From assembly GCA_937871145.1 (NCBI GenBank), contig CALMXN010000171.1, positions 1 through 7,940 on the forward strand: 7,940 bases of DNA, written 5' to 3'. The position numbers and the translations under genes were made by a program. Below, piece by piece: positions 7,321 through 7,940 of this stretch (positions are counted from its first letter, which is position 1; each line of letters starts with the position of its first letter). Origin of the DNA: an uncultured Clostridia bacterium. GTDB taxonomy: Bacteria; Bacillota; Clostridia; Oscillospirales; Ruminococcaceae. The notes beneath the pieces were generated by a model, which worked only from the letters and a program-made list of their open reading frames with translations, made no database searches and was not told where the DNA came from.

Positions 7321-7348
7321 TGAATAATAGAACATTTATTCTTTTTAT

Positions 7349-7377
7349 ATTATAATACATTATTTTTAATTTGAAAA
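7349..7377 (-). promoter_or_regulatory. Promoter of radC
   Basis: On the minus strand a -35 TTTTCA (7372-7377, 4 of 6 consensus) is followed by a 17-base spacer and a perfect -10 TATAAT (7349-7354). The start codon is 43 bases downstream of the -10. A near-palindrome, GAATAAATGTTC (7330-7341), lies around the expected transcription start. Confidence 0.65.
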
Positions 7378-7396
7378 GATGTTTTTGAAAATAAAA

Positions 7397-7413
7397 TATG
7401 TTATAATAACATA
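7397..7413 (+). promoter_or_regulatory. Extended -10 promoter and overlapping palindrome of the RluA-family gene
   Basis: TGTTATAAT (7399-7407) is a perfect extended -10 (TG-N-TATAAT), 29 bases before the ATG. No good -35 is placed at normal spacing, which is typical for extended -10 promoters. The same bases form a perfect palindrome, TATGTTAT-A-ATAACATA (7397-7413), with 8-base arms around one central base. A protein bound there would cover the -10. Whether it is a true operator or an AT-rich coincidence is open. Confidence 0.6.
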
Positions 7414-7436
7414 AGAAAATTTTCAAGGAGAATAAA

Positions 7437-7940
7437 ATGAAAGAATTTATAATAAACTCTAATGATTCGGGACAACGTGTTGATAAATTTCTGACTAAAG
7501 CTGTCAGAAAGCTTCCTAAGTCATTGATGTATAAATATCTGCGTACAAAAAGAATCAAGCTTAATAATAAGAAGTGCGAAATCTCCACAAAGCTTAATGA
7601 GGGTGACATTCTTTTACTTTATATAAATGATGAATTCTTTGACGAAAATAAAGAACTTGATTTTTTATCAGTACCAACTAATCTTAATATAATTTATGAG
7701 GATGAGAATATACTATTAATAGATAAGAAAAATGGTCTTGTCGTACACGAAGATGATGAAAACACAGTTGATACTCTTATTAACCGTATAAAGCATTATC
7801 TTTATGAAAAAGGTGAGTATATTCCCGAAAATGAGCTATCTTTTGCTCCGTCTTTATGCAATCGCCTTGACAGAAATACAGGCGGTATAATAATATGTGC
7901 AAAAAACTCAGAGTCATTGCGTATTCTGAATCAGAAGGTC
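7437..7940 (+). CDS. RluA-family pseudouridine synthase, 3' end beyond the window
   Basis: Only the first 168 codons are present and the frame is open to the edge. Enzymes of this family convert uridine to pseudouridine in rRNA or tRNA. Residues about 12-62 form an S4-like RNA-binding domain (QRVDKFLTKAVRKLP, then YKYLRTKRIKLNNKK). The catalytic domain starts near residue 84 with IIYEDENILLIDKKNGLVVH. The active-site motif is NRLDRNTGG (142-150), with D145 as the catalytic aspartate. The first residue is Asn where many members have His (HRLD), as seen in some Firmicutes members. The start is supported by AAGGAG (7425-7430) with 6 bases of spacing and by the S4 domain beginning soon after. It is divergent from radC. 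The exact target nucleotide cannot be told from this part, so no specific gene name is given. Confidence 0.92.
   Translation, partial: MKEFIINSNDSGQRVDKFLTKAVRKLPKSLMYKYLRTKRIKLNNKKCEISTKLNEGDILLLYINDEFFDENKELDFLSVPTNLNIIYEDENILLIDKKNGLVVHEDDENTVDTLINRIKHYLYEKGEYIPENELSFAPSLCNRLDRNTGGIIICAKNSESLRILNQKV

Noticed and set aside
7306..7335. Ten-residue N-terminal extension of RadC from the ATG at 7335
   Set aside because: The strong AGGAG site at 7314-7318 and the typical family N-terminus MGTIHDGHRQRL favour the start at 7305.
7310..7609. Minus-strand open frame of 99 codons over the radC promoter region
   Set aside because: It is antisense to the RluA-family gene, covers both divergent promoters and encodes a low-complexity hydrophobic product.

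Overview
This AT-rich window encodes seven complete genes and one gene cut by the right edge. The AAGGAG-type ribosome binding sites, low G+C, dense packing and protein families point to a low-G+C Firmicute. A gut or rumen clostridium of the Ruminococcus/Oscillospiraceae kind is the best guess; this is inferred from protein resemblance, not from any search. I see no rRNA, tRNA, CRISPR array, transposase or phage gene.

Layout. From the left, a minus-strand gene for a PIN/NYN-like nuclease (132-689) has its own strong promoter and a terminator hairpin. Next is a minus-strand operon read right to left: uvrB (4054-6018), a small DUF3788-type gene (3656-4051) and uvrA (818-3643). Its gaps are 2 and 12 bases, and a hairpin terminator follows uvrA. 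The terminators after uvrA and after the nuclease gene are near copies of each other, 25 of 28 bases identical including the loop, so the nuclease gene lies between two direct copies of one hairpin.

Right of uvrB, a 124-base intergenic region with overlapping divergent promoters leads into two plus-strand genes (6143-6349 and 6372-6578). They encode 68-residue, two-helix membrane proteins that are diverged tandem duplicates of each other. A strong hairpin terminator separates them from the convergent radC-family gene (minus, best start at 7305). A second divergent promoter region then leads to a plus-strand RluA-family pseudouridine synthase, of which only the first 168 codons are present.

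How the genes work together. UvrA and UvrB are the damage-recognition and damage-verification proteins of nucleotide excision repair, and co-transcription suits their joint complex. uvrC is not in the window. RadC is historically labelled a repair protein, but its role is unsettled. The DUF3788 protein, the PIN-like protein and the twin membrane proteins have no assignable role. Most of the window is ordinary housekeeping DNA. The points worth a second look are the duplicated hairpin around the nuclease gene, the DUF3788 gene inside the uvr operon, the absence of a recognisable LexA box at uvrB, the twin membrane proteins, and the palindrome over the promoter of the RluA-family gene. I did not find convincing evidence of a new multi-gene system.
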